From contig JAIQEU010000001.1 of NCBI GenBank assembly GCA_020073665.1, forward strand, positions 186,001-250,000: a DNA stretch of 64,000 nt, given 5' to 3'. Each line of letters begins with the position of its first letter. Within the stretch, counting starts at the first letter, position 1. The notes beneath the pieces are model-generated. The model made no database searches. It saw nothing but the letters and a program-made list of their open reading frames with translations, and was not told the DNA's origin. Below are positions 25,632-34,914 of this stretch, one piece after another. The position numbers and the translations under genes were made by a program. The DNA comes from Terriglobia bacterium. GTDB taxonomy: Bacteria > Acidobacteriota > Terriglobia > Terriglobales > Acidobacteriaceae.

Positions 25632-26882
25632 ATGAAAGACACTCTCGCAGTCCTATTAGCAGGGGGAGCCGGCGAACGGCTGTATCCCCTGACCCGCGAC
25701 CGGGCTAAGCCCGCCGTCACCTTCGGCGGCATCTACCGCATCATCGACATCACCCTCTCCAACTGCATCAACTCCGATCTTCGCCGGGTATACATTCTCA
25801 CCCAGTACAAGGCGCTGTCGCTGAACCGGCATGTGCGCGAGGGCTGGAACATCCTGGGCCGCGAAATCGGAGAGTTCATCGAAGTGCTGCCGCCCATGAA
25901 GCGGGTCAGCGAGCAGTGGTACCAGGGCACCGCCGACGCGGTATACCAGAACATCTACTCCATCGGCTCCGAGCAGCCCAAACACGTGCTGATCCTCGCG
26001 GGCGACCATATTTACAAGATGAACTACCGCCGCATGCTCCACCAGCACGAAGAGTCTGGCGCCGATGTCACCCTGGCCACCATCCAGATCGATCCAGCAG
26101 AGACTCACCGCTTTGGGGTGGTGGACGTGGACCGTGACAAACGCGTGGTCGGCTTCCTGGAGAAGCCGGCCCAGACCGATTTGCGGGCGCTTCACAACCC
26201 CGACAAGGTTTCTGCTTCGATGGGGATTTATCTGTTCAACACCGACGTGCTCATCCCGGTGCTGTTGAAAGATGCCGAAGACGAAGACTCCAGCCACGAC
26301 TTCGGTAAAGACATCTTGCCCAAGATGGTGGACGACTACCGCGTCTACGCCTTCGACTTCGTCGACGAAAACAAGAAAGAGGCGCTGTACTGGCGCGATG
26401 TGGGCACACTCGAGGCCTACTATGAGGCCAACATGGACATCGTCTCGGTGTCGCCGGTGTTCAACCTGTACGACGCCGACTGGCCGATCCGCACCCACCA
26501 GCGCCAGTATCCTCCGGCCAAGTTCGTGTTTGCCGAACCCGAACGCACCGGTCAGGCGCTCGATTCCATCGTTTCCGCCGGGTGCATCGTTTCCGGAAGC
26601 AGTGTGCGCAATAGCATCCTCTCTCCCGACGTGCGGGTGAACTCCTACACCGAGGTCGACGCCAGCATCCTGTTCTCGCACGTGAACATCGGACGCCATT
26701 GCAAGATCCGCAAGGCCATCATCGATCGCGACGTCCACATTCCCGAAGGCACCACCATCGGCTACGACACCGAAGCCGACCGCCAGCGCTATTTCGTCAC
26801 TGAGACCGGCATCACCGTCGTCACCCGCGACTATTCGCTGTTCGAGAATCCGGTGACGGTGGATTACTTCACCAGCGAGTAA
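25632..26882 (+). CDS. glgC: Glucose-1-phosphate adenylyltransferase (ADP-glucose pyrophosphorylase)
   Basis: Makes ADP-glucose for glycogen synthesis. 416 residues with the N-terminal nucleotidyltransferase loop LLAGGAGERLYPLTRDRAKP, the GTADAVYQN motif, ILAGDHIYKMNY and the glucose-1-P region VVGFLEKP. A C-terminal left-handed beta-helix follows (CIVSGSSVRNSILSP, ILFSHVNIGRHC). AGGAA lies 6 nt before the ATG. It is divergent from the methyl-THF genes across a 282-bp gap in which I see only a weak dyad near 25396-25434 and no clear promoter. Confidence 0.95.
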   Translation: MKDTLAVLLAGGAGERLYPLTRDRAKPAVTFGGIYRIIDITLSNCINSDLRRVYILTQYKALSLNRHVREGWNILGREIGEFIEVLPPMKRVSEQWYQGTADAVYQNIYSIGSEQPKHVLILAGDHIYKMNYRRMLHQHEESGADVTLATIQIDPAETHRFGVVDVDRDKRVVGFLEKPAQTDLRALHNPDKVSASMGIYLFNTDVLIPVLLKDAEDEDSSHDFGKDILPKMVDDYRVYAFDFVDENKKEALYWRDVGTLEAYYEANMDIVSVSPVFNLYDADWPIRTHQRQYPPAKFVFAEPERTGQALDSIVSAGCIVSGSSVRNSILSPDVRVNSYTEVDASILFSHVNIGRHCKIRKAIIDRDVHIPEGTTIGYDTEADRQRYFVTETGITVVTRDYSLFENPVTVDYFTSE

Positions 26883-26896
26883 CATCCGCGATTCCT

Positions 26897-26925
26897 TTGC
26901 CGGCAGCAACAACCGCAGCTATAAT
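26897..26925 (+). promoter_or_regulatory. Sigma-70-type promoter for the Met/Gly-rich protein
   Basis: TTGCCG (26897-26902) and a perfect TATAAT (26920-26925) are separated by 17 bp. The start codon lies 41 bp downstream. This is among the best-matching promoters in the window and separates this gene from glgC. Confidence 0.6.
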
Positions 26926-26966
26926 CTGCCTCCAAGGCCCACTGAACCGCACCCCATGCCCAGGGT

Positions 26967-28274
26967 ATGACCATGCGAAAGAACTTGCTGTTGGCTTTGA
27001 CCTGCGTACTGCTCTTCACCGCTGGCTTAGCCGCGCAGACAGAAAAGAAGGAAAAGAAAGTTCTCAAGAACGCCGACATCGTCCTGATGACGCAGAATCA
27101 CTTTGACGATGAAACTCTGACCAAAATCATCGAAGTCTCCGACACCGATTTCGACATCTCTGGCGATGCGTTAATCGACTTGAACAACAAAGGCGTAAGC
27201 CCCGCAGTCCTTCGCGCCATGCTGCAGGCCACGCAGAACAAGAAACAAGCTGCGCAGCCGGTGACTCCTACTGCGGCGCCTGCCCCTTCGGCAGCGTCGA
27301 GCACGTCTTCTGCCACCCCGCAGGCTACGAGCCAGCCAGCATCGGAACCGGCGCTGGCCACCCGAGAAGCAGAAAGCGCCACACCTCCAGTAACTGCTGC
27401 AACTCCGGCAGCCCCCGCTGGCTTTGGCGCCATGCGAGGGACGGGCGGAATGATGGGCATGAACCCGCAGCAACTCGCCGCCATGCAGTCTCAGCTGGCC
27501 TCGATGGGCATGGGCGGCATGATGGGCGGGATGTTTTCCACGACAAGCTATTCGCCCGAGCAGATGCCCCACGTCTTCCTGATGAATGGACCCAACCAGG
27601 GCAAGCAGGAAATTTCCCCATCCACCGCGCAGATCGGGCAAACCAAATACAAGGGTGGGGTCAGTTCCGGCGGAATGATGTTGCGCAGCCTGGCCACCGA
27701 AGGTTTGAGCTTCGCCGCCATGGGCGCCGGCCCCGGCGGCATGATGGCGATGTCGGCATTTTCCATGGCCTCAGGTTTTATGCCGGGAATGCGCCCCGGT
27801 GCGCCCAGCATGACCTACGTGTGGGGACTTCCCGGGCGAAAATCCTCGCGCGAATTTCCTGATCCGAACCCGGTGTTTGAGCTCAGTTACGGCGACATTC
27901 CCGGGGTTGATCCCGACGGCTACGAACCCGCCGTCCTGCAGCTGGTCCAGACCAAGGACAACTATCGTCTCGTTGGCGCCACCCAAACCAAAATGGACTC
28001 CAAGCACATGATGTCCGGCGGTGGCGGCCCCGAAGGCGGCAAGTGGCTGTCAGAGGAACGTTGGCCCTGTCGCGTCGACAAAGAAGAGCGCGGCTTCTAC
28101 ATCGTGCATGTCGAAAAACCGCTCGATCCCGGCGAATACGCAGTCGTCCTGCGCCCGGTTAAACACTACAAGGCCGCCTCGTCGGGGTTCGGCGGTGGCG
28201 CCCAGGTTTTCTACTCAGTGTGGGATTTCAGCGTGCCCGGAACGCCGGTGGATACGGGGAAGAAGAAGAAATAA
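26967..28274 (+). CDS. Secreted Met/Gly-rich hypothetical protein
   Basis: 435 residues. Signal peptide (NLLLALTCVLLFTAGLAAQ), then a short helical domain (about 30-90, KNADIVLMTQNHFDDETLTK), an Ala/Pro/Thr linker, and a Met/Gly-rich stretch (about 150-195, with GGMMGMN and GMGGMMGGMF). A beta-rich C-terminal domain (about 200-430) ends in KKKK. Similar Met clusters bind Cu(I) in other proteins, but that is only an analogy here. Family not recognised. Confidence 0.65.
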   Translation: MTMRKNLLLALTCVLLFTAGLAAQTEKKEKKVLKNADIVLMTQNHFDDETLTKIIEVSDTDFDISGDALIDLNNKGVSPAVLRAMLQATQNKKQAAQPVTPTAAPAPSAASSTSSATPQATSQPASEPALATREAESATPPVTAATPAAPAGFGAMRGTGGMMGMNPQQLAAMQSQLASMGMGGMMGGMFSTTSYSPEQMPHVFLMNGPNQGKQEISPSTAQIGQTKYKGGVSSGGMMLRSLATEGLSFAAMGAGPGGMMAMSAFSMASGFMPGMRPGAPSMTYVWGLPGRKSSREFPDPNPVFELSYGDIPGVDPDGYEPAVLQLVQTKDNYRLVGATQTKMDSKHMMSGGGGPEGGKWLSEERWPCRVDKEERGFYIVHVEKPLDPGEYAVVLRPVKHYKAASSGFGGGAQVFYSVWDFSVPGTPVDTGKKKK

Positions 28275-28279
28275 TGTAG

Positions 28280-28350
28280 GAAGCTGTTAGCCTTCAGCTA
28301 TCGGCTCTCAGCTACATTGCACAAACTGACAGCTGAGAGCTGACAGCTTA
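28280..28350. repeat. AGCT/CTGA-type degenerate repeat
   Basis: Run of imperfect 8-10 bp units containing AGCTGTTAG, CAGCTATCGG, CTCAGCTAC, ACAGCTGAGAGCTGACAGCT. It fills the gap between convergent genes at 28274 and 28348. Related strings occur at 8801, 57973 and 58126. Confidence 0.55.
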
Positions 28351-29457
28351 CCGCGCCTTCACGATCTCGGCGTGCACGATGGTCTTTATCCCGGGGACTG
28401 CTACCGAAGGCGCCCAAAGCACCGACTCTCCCACCCGGCCCTCGAGGTCTTTTTCGAGTTCCCCATACTGCCCACCGGACATCGGAACCGTGCGGCTGAG
28501 CGCGGGGCAATGGGCCGATGCCGCTCCCTTCATCGGCGAACCATTCTCCATCTTGAGTTGCATGTGATTCTTCTGGAATTGTTCCGTCGCTTGTCCCGAT
28601 ACCCTGAGCACCATGGCGCTGACGGAATCGCCCGTGCACACGTAAGCTATGCCGCTTCCGTTGAAGAAAACGGTTTGTTCACCCTCAAAAGACCCATCGT
28701 CGCGGAACGTAATCGGAATATCGACTGGCCCCATCTTCTTGGTGAAGTGCGTCATCGGCATAGTGATGTCCTGGTCGTAGGTAACCCGCACCGCGTAGTG
28801 CGATGGCTCGCATCCGCAGTCGATATCTCCCTTGAACTCCCCGCCCATGGCGTTGATCCAATCCATTCCGAGATTGATCAGCCCGCCGTGTGTGATGAAC
28901 TTCGGGGGCTCGTCCTGATAGTTGTCAACCAGGTCGCGCCCGCGCTTGTTCAGCCCGCGCGTACCCAAGAACGCCGTTTCCGTGAACTTGCTGTTGCCGT
29001 TGTCGTCAATCAGGTGCCCGATAAAATCGGCGCCCACCGGAAACGCGTCGCGCATCTGCTTGCAAAGCGTCTTTGCATCTTTGCCCTTAAAGAAATGTTC
29101 CTGATTTGCCAGCCTCCACTTGGAAGGCTGGCCACCGCGCTTAGGAGGCATCTCGCTATGGCAGTCGTTGCAATCCGACCCCAGTTCCTGCGTGTCTCCG
29201 CCATGATTGGTGGGCTTGGCAAACGGGTCGACTCCGCCATGACAATTCACGCAGCGCGGCTCCTGCGTAAACGTGGGCACCAGCTTGGCAAACGCATCCA
29301 TCGATTTCTGCGTCTGCGCATCCGACAGCGGACACACCGCACCCTGGCTGGTGGATTGGTTGGGATTGACCTGCGCCGATGCCGATAGGCAGAGAATCGC
29401 GACGGTAAGGACCGTTCCGAAGAATGGGAAAGTTGCCGTATTCAAATTTGCACTCAA
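28348..29457 (-). CDS. Secreted protein with two CxxCH heme-binding motifs
   Basis: 369 residues with an N-terminal signal peptide (VLTVAILCLSASAQ). Two c-type heme motifs, CVNCH and CNDCH, lie between residues ~65 and 100, inside a small cytochrome-like domain. The C-terminal ~200 residues are beta-rich and hold a CGC pair. Covalent heme attachment would need a Ccm system. It is the gene downstream of the kinase array (76-bp gap), same strand. The redox partner is unknown; the di-heme protein at 62569 is a different family. Confidence 0.78.
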   Translation of the reverse strand: MSANLNTATFPFFGTVLTVAILCLSASAQVNPNQSTSQGAVCPLSDAQTQKSMDAFAKLVPTFTQEPRCVNCHGGVDPFAKPTNHGGDTQELGSDCNDCHSEMPPKRGGQPSKWRLANQEHFFKGKDAKTLCKQMRDAFPVGADFIGHLIDDNGNSKFTETAFLGTRGLNKRGRDLVDNYQDEPPKFITHGGLINLGMDWINAMGGEFKGDIDCGCEPSHYAVRVTYDQDITMPMTHFTKKMGPVDIPITFRDDGSFEGEQTVFFNGSGIAYVCTGDSVSAMVLRVSGQATEQFQKNHMQLKMENGSPMKGAASAHCPALSRTVPMSGGQYGELEKDLEGRVGESVLWAPSVAVPGIKTIVHAEIVKAR

Positions 29458-29533
29458 AGCCGTAGCGCCGGCGTCCCGCCGGCCACCAAAAATGTATGGG
29501 GTAGCAGGATCTGCCGCCTGCGACCTGAAAATC

Positions 29534-32206
29534 CTACTTCTTCACCCGCACCGCCCAATTCGTGACGAGTGTAAGCGGCTGCTCCCCGGTCGAAGGTGCG
29601 GTGATCACGATGAACCGCTGTCCATCGGGAGTCACGTCATACGTAGGCGAACCAAAAGGAGACACCGGCATCACCGCTTTAAACAAAGGGGTGAGCTTGC
29701 GCACTTGCAACTCCCCATCTTTCGTCTCTACTTCGGCTTCCATCAGCGTATGGTCGGCGGCCCAGTAAAAAATCGCTTTCCCATCCCGCCGCCAGCGCGG
29801 ATACAATCCGCCGTTGCTGGAAATCTGCCATTTACCCCGAGGCCCGGGAAACTGGGTCACGAATACTTCAGTCCGCCCTGATTCCTGCGAAAAGTACGCT
29901 ACCCACTTCCCGTCCGGAGAAAACTGGCCATCGTCGGTGTTCAATCGTTGCGGCAGGAATGGCTCCAGTTTCGTCCCTGCCGTAGCATCGAGCAGCGACA
30001 CTCCGAACCCCAGCGCGCTCTCCGTAACCAGCAGGTGCTTCCCGTCGGGCGACCAGTCGGTGGGACGCTTCAGGTTTGGGGAAGAAAAGAGTACTTTCTC
30101 TGACCCGGCACTGTTGGCCGAGACCACGTACAGGTCGCTACCGCTACTGGTCAGGCTGCGCGAGAACAGGATCCGCGAGCCATCCGGAGACCACGTCGGA
30201 CTGCGGTCTGAAGTGCCGCCAAACGTGTATCGCGTGCGCACGCCGCGATCCAAGTCATACACCCACAGGTTCGAACTCGGGTCGCCAAGGGTGGCTGCAA
30301 GTTTGTGGCCGTCAGGCGAAAGACGCACGTCCAGGTAGCTTTCCATCTCGCCCAGCTTGCCCAGAATTCGTCCGTCCCGTCCGTACCACAACAACTGCGA
30401 GCCCTGAGCTCCGGCGGCGCCCTGATACAACAACGTGCCGTCCTGTGAGCAATCGAACACCCCGTGCCAGTTGCCGTCCTCGAAATGGACATTCTGCGCG
30501 ACCGCGACCGGGTCACCCTTCAGTGTGGCGGAAGACACATCAAAAGGCTGCGCCATCAGCGCCGTGCCTTGCAGAAACAACAGGTACCCCGGCACCGCCA
30601 CCGCATTCGAGGTCACATTGGCAAGCCGGCGGTTCTCTTTGCCATCCACAGAAGCGACGTAAATCTCATCCAGATCAGCATGTGGTTTGGTGTGGCTTGC
30701 GGCCAAATACAGAAAGTGCTTTCCATCAGGCAGAAAGTAAGGCCAGCGGTGGGTGGTGTGCCGTGTCCTGTCTAAGCTGGTCACCTGCTTGGGCGTGCCG
30801 CCCGACGCCGGCACGCTGAAGATCGCCGTCTGCGTGGCCGGTGTAAATATGATTATGTCGTCCGCGCCCCAACTTCCTCCACGCGGATTCTCACCATCGG
30901 CAACGTCGACCGGCGCTCCGCCCGCCACCAGGATTCGCCTCACCTTCCCGCCGGCGAAGTAGCCCAATGACTTTCCATCCGGCGACCAGAACGGTAGCGA
31001 GGCCGAGTCCGTTCCCACCAGGCTGCGAGCCGAACCGTCGGAAAGGCTTCGCACCCACAGCAACCGCGCCCCCTTATCATCGGCCGCCACAAAAGCCACA
31101 CGGTCGCCTTGCGGGGAAATCACCGGGAACCCGGCGCTGTCGCCGTTGAAGAAGTAGCTGGTATTGTCCGGCGGCGGCAGGTAAGCCTGGATCGAACTCG
31201 GCGCCGTGCTGGCAATGCGCAGATAGAGAATCATCGCGACCAGAGCCAGCGCTGCAAACGCTGCCGTCGCTGCCCACGGCAACCACGATGGCTTCTTCGC
31301 CGGCACCGTCACAGTAACCGGCGCAGCCACGCTCGCCTGCGAACCGCCCTCGGCAATCCATTTCAACTCGGCCGCCAGATCGCCCGCGTTCTGCCAGCGT
31401 TCATCCGGATCCTTCGCCAGGCAACGCTTCACCACCCGGTCCAGCGCTGGAGGCGTCATCGGCTGCACCGTCGAAATCGCAGGCGGCTCCGCCGCAAGAA
31501 TCGCCGCAATCAGGCTCGCCCGGCTCTTCCCCGCAAACGCAGCCCTGCCCGTCGCCATCTCGTAAATCACTGCGCCCAGGGCAAAGATGTCGCTGCGTGC
31601 GTCCGCTTCCTTCGCTTCCAATTGCTCCGGAGCCATGTACTGGAACGTCCCCACCAGCATGCCCTTGGCCGTCAGCTTCTCGTCCGCCACCGTGACCTCG
31701 GTGAGCGCCGACGAAAGCGCCGCAGAATCCACTTGTAGCTTAGCCAACCCGAAATCTAGCAACTTCGCGCCCGACTTGGTCAGCATGATGTTGCCCGGCT
31801 TCAGATCGCGATGCACAATGCCCTGGCGGTGCGCCTTGTCGAGCGCTCCGGCAATCTCTCCGGAATACCGCAGCACCTGCTCCACCGGCAGCGGCCCGCG
31901 GCTCAGGCGAGCTTCCAGCGTCTCCCCTTCTACGAACTCCAGCACCAGGTAGTCCATGCCGTCTTGCTGACCAATGTCGTGAAGAGTGCAGATATGTGGA
32001 TGCTGCAGCGCCGAAATCGCCCTCGCTTCGCGCTCGAAACGCTGCCGCGAATCCGGATCGGCACAGATCTTTGCAGGAAGGACTTTGATAGCTACAGTGC
32101 GGTTCAGCCGCGTATCGCGCGCCCGGTACACTTCGCCCATACCGCCTGCGCCGATAGGCGAGACGATCTCATAGGGTCCGAGTCTTGTGCCCGAGGTCAG
32201 GCTCAC
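29534..32206 (-). CDS. Transmembrane Ser/Thr kinase with PD40 propeller sensor, array member 5
   Basis: 890 residues. Cytoplasmic PknB-like kinase (1-~285): GAGGMGEVYRARD loop, catalytic Lys41, HRDLKPGN, DFGLAK, APEQ. A membrane helix (WLPWAATAAFAALALVAMIL) precedes an extracytoplasmic TolB/PD40-type propeller with SPDGKSLGYFAGG and SPDGKWVAYFSQESGRTEVF blocks. The GTG at 32206 is chosen over an upstream start at 32227 because it forms a GTGA overlap with the previous stop and aligns exactly with the N-termini of the other four kinases. Last of five in the array; activation loop ~44 residues. Confidence 0.9.
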   Translation of the reverse strand: MSLTSGTRLGPYEIVSPIGAGGMGEVYRARDTRLNRTVAIKVLPAKICADPDSRQRFEREARAISALQHPHICTLHDIGQQDGMDYLVLEFVEGETLEARLSRGPLPVEQVLRYSGEIAGALDKAHRQGIVHRDLKPGNIMLTKSGAKLLDFGLAKLQVDSAALSSALTEVTVADEKLTAKGMLVGTFQYMAPEQLEAKEADARSDIFALGAVIYEMATGRAAFAGKSRASLIAAILAAEPPAISTVQPMTPPALDRVVKRCLAKDPDERWQNAGDLAAELKWIAEGGSQASVAAPVTVTVPAKKPSWLPWAATAAFAALALVAMILYLRIASTAPSSIQAYLPPPDNTSYFFNGDSAGFPVISPQGDRVAFVAADDKGARLLWVRSLSDGSARSLVGTDSASLPFWSPDGKSLGYFAGGKVRRILVAGGAPVDVADGENPRGGSWGADDIIIFTPATQTAIFSVPASGGTPKQVTSLDRTRHTTHRWPYFLPDGKHFLYLAASHTKPHADLDEIYVASVDGKENRRLANVTSNAVAVPGYLLFLQGTALMAQPFDVSSATLKGDPVAVAQNVHFEDGNWHGVFDCSQDGTLLYQGAAGAQGSQLLWYGRDGRILGKLGEMESYLDVRLSPDGHKLAATLGDPSSNLWVYDLDRGVRTRYTFGGTSDRSPTWSPDGSRILFSRSLTSSGSDLYVVSANSAGSEKVLFSSPNLKRPTDWSPDGKHLLVTESALGFGVSLLDATAGTKLEPFLPQRLNTDDGQFSPDGKWVAYFSQESGRTEVFVTQFPGPRGKWQISSNGGLYPRWRRDGKAIFYWAADHTLMEAEVETKDGELQVRKLTPLFKAVMPVSPFGSPTYDVTPDGQRFIVITAPSTGEQPLTLVTNWAVRVKK

Positions 32207-34914
32207 TTCTTCAACTCCGTATCCCAATTTGTAACCAGAACGACGGGTGCGGTGCTTTCAAGCACCGAATTCACCACCAGGAATCTTTCGTCGCGGGTGA
32301 TATCGTAGGCTTCGTTGAAGATGGAACTTCGTACTCCGGTCTGGAACATCGTTTTCGGTACGCCGATCTGCACCGCATCGTTTGCGGTTTGAACCTCGAC
32401 GGACGTCAACTTCTGGGTAGCATCGAGGTAGAACAGCTTCTTCCCATCTTTGCTCCACACCGGCTGCCAGGCGCCCGTCTGCGAAACCTGGTACTTGGCC
32501 CCGGGATGAGGAAACCGCGTGAGATAAACTTCCGCGCGTCCCGAAACGTTCGACTGATAGGCCAGCCAATCGTTCGAGCCAGGTTTCAACCGCGCGTTAC
32601 TCACCCGCGACACCGAATCGAGCACGGTAAACGGTTCCAATCCGCCGTTCAATGGAAATGCCTTCAGCGTGGCGGTCTGAGGCGCATCACTCCGAGCTTC
32701 TTCGTACAGAAGCCATTTTCCATCGCTTGTGCAATCCGTAGGATTCACATCCATCGCGCCCTTGATGAGGGTGCGTTCCGGTTCGGAGCCGTCTGCCGGT
32801 ACCTGCCGAACCTCCTGTCGACGGCCGAGTTGATCCGAGCCCCCGAAATAGAGCGTCCGGCCGTCGGGAGACCAGACCGGCATATCTGTGGCCCCGCCTG
32901 TGCTGGAGAGGCGCGCGTGCGTTCCGCCAGCCAAGTCCCACATCCAGATGTCTTGATCTCCCCCTTGGCTCAGCATCGGGGTTGCGAATCTGGACCCGTC
33001 GGGCGAGAGGCGGGTGCTGCCGTACACTCCGGGTTCGGAAACCTGGGCCAATTGTTTTCCGGTTGCGTCCAGCATCACATGACGATCTCCCGTTGCCCCC
33101 GTCCCCTGCTGATACAGAAGAATGCCTTGGCCGGACACCGAAAATGCGGCCGCAGCCGTGATATCGTCTGACGCGATCTTATCTACGACCTGCACTGAAT
33201 CGTCCGATATCTTGCCGCTCGACGGATCGAACTTCCACGCCAGTAATGATCCACTTCGGTCCGCCAGTAGCCAACCCGACGCGTATTGCACCGTGTAGTA
33301 CCGCCCTTTCAGCAGGTTTCTGTCTTCTTTCCCATCGAGTGAGGCAAAATGAATTTCGTTACGCTCTTCCGCGTCGCCAGTGGGAGTGTGGTTGTAAAGG
33401 AAATGCTTGCCATCGGGCAGAGCGAACGCCCAACGGTCGGATGTGCCCTGGTTGCTGTACACCGTCTTCGTGATCGGTTCAGCAACGCCTCCAGTCGACG
33501 GAACTTGAGCGATAGGCCCCCAGGTCGTCGGCGCAAAGATGATCACGTTCCCGCGTGCCCACGAACCGCCACGCGGCTCAGGAGCATCGCAGATGGCTAT
33601 CGGAGATCCGCCGCTGGTGTCGATACGCCATAACTTGCCGTGCATGAAAAATGCGAGCGCGTTTCCATCCGGAGACCAGAACGGAAAAAACGCATCTTCG
33701 GTGCCCGGAAGATTGGTAGCCTCCAGTTTGTCGAGAGCTCGCACCCAAAGAGAATTCCTGCCGTCTTTCCTGGCCACGAACGCAACCCGCGTTCCATCGG
33801 GCGACAGAACCAGTGATCCATTGCGATACATGGTCTCGAACTGAGTACCCTCGGGCGGCAAGATGTTGGAACGCATCACGCGCTGCGGCCTTTGGGAAAG
33901 CCACGCTGTCGCGAGAGCGACAAGGGCCAGGGCCGCCACACCCGCCAGCGCAAACCAAAGCGTCTTCGTGCGGCGCTGGCCAGTTGCGACCACCTTCGCT
34001 CCCACCTGCGAGTCGCTTTTCGCCATCCATGCCAACTGCAGCTTCACATCGTGCGCCGTCTGAAACCGGTCCTCAGGATTTTTCTCCAGACAATTGTGAA
34101 TCGTCTCATCCAGTGCAGCCGGAGTCGTGGGCTGCACCGCGCTGATCCGCTCGGGTTCTTTCTCCAGGATCGCCGTCAACACACTCAACTGTGATTTTCC
34201 GTCAAAGGCCCGCCGCCCCGTCACCATCTCGTACAGCACACACCCCAGGCTGAACACATCGCTGCGCGCGTCCGCATCCTGCCCGTGTAGCACCTCCGGA
34301 GCCATGTACTGGAAAGTCCCAACGATCGTTCCCTGCTGAGTCAAAGCCTTGGGCGCGCTCAACATCGACAGGTTCATCGTCGGCGTCGAAGGCGTCAGCG
34401 GCCCCGCATCACCCTTGCCTTGCGTTCCGAACACGCCCGCACCGGGTTTCGCCAACCCAAAGTCCAGCAGCTTCGCCCCGCCCGGCGTTAGCATCACATT
34501 CCCCGGCTTTAAATCGCGATGCAGAATCCCCGCCCGATGTGCCTTCTCCAGCGCCTCGCAAATCTGCACCCCATACCCGAGTGCCTGCTTCAGCGGCAAC
34601 GGCCCTTTTTGCAGGCGCCGGTCCAGCGTCTCGCCTTCCAGATACTCCATCACCAGGAAGTCCGACCCGTCCTGATGCCCAACGTCATGCAGTGTGCAAA
34701 TGTTCGGATGATTCAGCGACGAAATCGCCCGCGCCTCGCGCTCGAAGCGCTGCTTCGCTTCCGGGTTTGACGAAAGATGCGTCGGCAGAATCTTGATCGC
34801 AACCGTCCGGTCCAGCCGCGTATCCCGCGCCCGATACACTTCGCCCATGCCACCCGCCCCGAGTGGCAATTGAATCTCGTACGGCCCGAGCTTGGTGCCG
34901 GTGGCCAGTGTCAT
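32203..34914 (-). CDS. Transmembrane Ser/Thr kinase with PD40 propeller sensor, array member 4
   Basis: 903 residues, same plan as its neighbours: Lys41, HRDLKPGN, DFGLAK, then a membrane helix (LWFALAGVAALALVALATAW) and a periplasmic propeller (FWSPDGNALAFFMHGKL, SPDGRTLYFGGSD). It differs in a longer activation segment (~57 residues, Pro/Ser/Thr-rich) and in MAPEVLHG instead of MAPEQLEG. Its ATG overlaps the stop of member 3 as ATGA (34911-34914). Substrates unknown. Confidence 0.9.
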   Translation of the reverse strand: MTLATGTKLGPYEIQLPLGAGGMGEVYRARDTRLDRTVAIKILPTHLSSNPEAKQRFEREARAISSLNHPNICTLHDVGHQDGSDFLVMEYLEGETLDRRLQKGPLPLKQALGYGVQICEALEKAHRAGILHRDLKPGNVMLTPGGAKLLDFGLAKPGAGVFGTQGKGDAGPLTPSTPTMNLSMLSAPKALTQQGTIVGTFQYMAPEVLHGQDADARSDVFSLGCVLYEMVTGRRAFDGKSQLSVLTAILEKEPERISAVQPTTPAALDETIHNCLEKNPEDRFQTAHDVKLQLAWMAKSDSQVGAKVVATGQRRTKTLWFALAGVAALALVALATAWLSQRPQRVMRSNILPPEGTQFETMYRNGSLVLSPDGTRVAFVARKDGRNSLWVRALDKLEATNLPGTEDAFFPFWSPDGNALAFFMHGKLWRIDTSGGSPIAICDAPEPRGGSWARGNVIIFAPTTWGPIAQVPSTGGVAEPITKTVYSNQGTSDRWAFALPDGKHFLYNHTPTGDAEERNEIHFASLDGKEDRNLLKGRYYTVQYASGWLLADRSGSLLAWKFDPSSGKISDDSVQVVDKIASDDITAAAAFSVSGQGILLYQQGTGATGDRHVMLDATGKQLAQVSEPGVYGSTRLSPDGSRFATPMLSQGGDQDIWMWDLAGGTHARLSSTGGATDMPVWSPDGRTLYFGGSDQLGRRQEVRQVPADGSEPERTLIKGAMDVNPTDCTSDGKWLLYEEARSDAPQTATLKAFPLNGGLEPFTVLDSVSRVSNARLKPGSNDWLAYQSNVSGRAEVYLTRFPHPGAKYQVSQTGAWQPVWSKDGKKLFYLDATQKLTSVEVQTANDAVQIGVPKTMFQTGVRSSIFNEAYDITRDERFLVVNSVLESTAPVVLVTNWDTELKK

